A stretch of DNA of 64,000 nt from Bacillus sp. ISL-51 (GTDB lineage Bacteria; Bacillota; Bacilli; Bacillales; Bacillaceae): assembly GCF_018613535.1 (NCBI RefSeq), contig NZ_JAGGQB010000008.1:62001-126000 (forward strand). Direction: 5' to 3'. Both the position numbers and the translations under genes were made by a program. This document shows positions 63,540 through 64,000 of the stretch, in pieces (positions within the stretch are counted from its first letter, which is position 1; each line of letters opens with the position of its first letter). The notes beneath the pieces are model-generated. The model was not told the origin of the DNA, searched no databases, and worked only from the letters and a program-made list of their open reading frames with translations.

Positions 63540-64000
63540 ATGAAATTTTCAAAGAAACTTACGGATAAGGTGACCGAATTAAAGGCGCTTCAAGAAAAAT
63601 CCGTGGCTCAGACTGAAGGGATGCGTGCTCATAACGAAAAAGTGTCCGCAGAGCTCACCGCAGCAGAACAAGACCTAACATCGGCAATTGAAGCTCTAGC
63701 AGAGGACCCGTCGGAGGAGAATCGCTTAAAAGAGAAAGAAGCTCGGCGGAGGGTTGCGGAGCTACGTCTGGAAGCCAGCGGTGCGAGAGAAAGACAGGAT
63801 ACGGTTTTCTATCCGAAATCGGCGCAGATTAGCGCTCTGAAGTCTGAAATACTAGGTCTGGCACGAAAAGAGATAGTCGCCAATAAAACTGCAAAGGAAG
63901 ACGCTGCGCTCGAACGAATTGCAGCCGCAAAGAGAGAGTATTTGGAAGCTGCGAAGGCATATCACGATCTACTGATCATCGACGGACAAAAGAAATTCTA
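63540..64000 (+). CDS. Long coiled-coil phage protein (open at window end)
   Basis: The frame starts at ATG 63540 behind TAGGAGGCC and stays open to the end of the window (153 codons). It is almost entirely helical with heptad-like Ala, Leu, Glu and Lys (LTDKVTELKALQEKSVAQTE). Relatives in phages include SbcC-like or structural coiled-coil proteins, but nothing specific can be said. Confidence 0.7.
   Translation, partial: MKFSKKLTDKVTELKALQEKSVAQTEGMRAHNEKVSAELTAAEQDLTSAIEALAEDPSEENRLKEKEARRRVAELRLEASGARERQDTVFYPKSAQISALKSEILGLARKEIVANKTAKEDAALERIAAAKREYLEAAKAYHDLLIIDGQKKF

Larger units (their letters stand above)
51823..64000. mobile_element. Left part of an arbitrium-type prophage or related element
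   Basis: From the yutM stop onward core gene order ends, and all genes are phage-type or unknown. An integrase is at the left end, followed by a second recombinase, Xre regulators, a receptor-peptide pair of the AimR-AimP kind, a winged-helix protein with iteron-like repeats, and many small genes joined by ATGA overlaps. No structural phage genes are within the window and the right end is not seen, so an integrative plasmid-like element cannot be excluded. Confidence 0.85.

Overview
The window comes from a Bacillus of the B. subtilis species complex. Gene order and protein sequences follow the yur-yun-yut segment of the B. subtilis chromosome (suf, frl, puc, yunB-G, lytH, lipA, yutD-M, hom-thrC-thrB). 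The divergence and the accessory content look more like the amyloliquefaciens/velezensis branch; that placement is inference. Ribosome binding sites are strong, and TTG and GTG starts are frequent.

Layout. 1-2388: end of the SUF iron-sulfur operon (sufS 3' part, sufU, sufB). 2389-9330: a variable stretch with a two-gene low-GC module (a membrane protein plus a cytosolic protein), a DUF2691 gene, a decayed methyltransferase, yurR, yurQ, a frameshifted DUF1648 gene and a MerR regulator. 9535-16558: fructosamine (Amadori product) uptake and breakdown, frlB-frlO-frlN-frlM-frlD, the GntR repressor frlR and the shared ABC ATPase msmX. 16638-20264: the nuclease bsn, then allantoin catabolism genes pucF and pucG. 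20410-27513: an accessory island with a drug-efflux-type MFS protein, an internally deleted IS150-type IS, secreted proteins, a CcdA/ResA-like redox pair and a tyrosinase-like protein. 27514-30655: pucR and pucH. 30728-51822: a mostly conserved core block (yunG to yutM) including lipoate synthesis, threonine biosynthesis, dapF and several Fe-S or redox factors.

51823-64000: the left part of a prophage or similar mobile element that begins directly behind yutM and continues past the window. It carries an active-looking tyrosine integrase, a second catalytic-domain-only recombinase, three small Xre-type regulators, a winged-helix protein followed by iteron-like repeats, and many small phage-type genes in overlapping strings.

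The most notable item is in this element. A 391-residue HTH plus helical-repeat receptor (56715-57890) overlaps a 45-codon exported pre-propeptide (57826-57963) whose C-terminus ends ...VA-EISPGA. This is the architecture of the arbitrium (AimR-AimP) lysis-lysogeny peptide system of SPbeta-group phages, here with a predicted signal hexapeptide EISPGA. About 330 bases without a convincing gene follow, where the AimX regulatory transcript would be expected. Assignments are by reading and family knowledge only; no database search was run.
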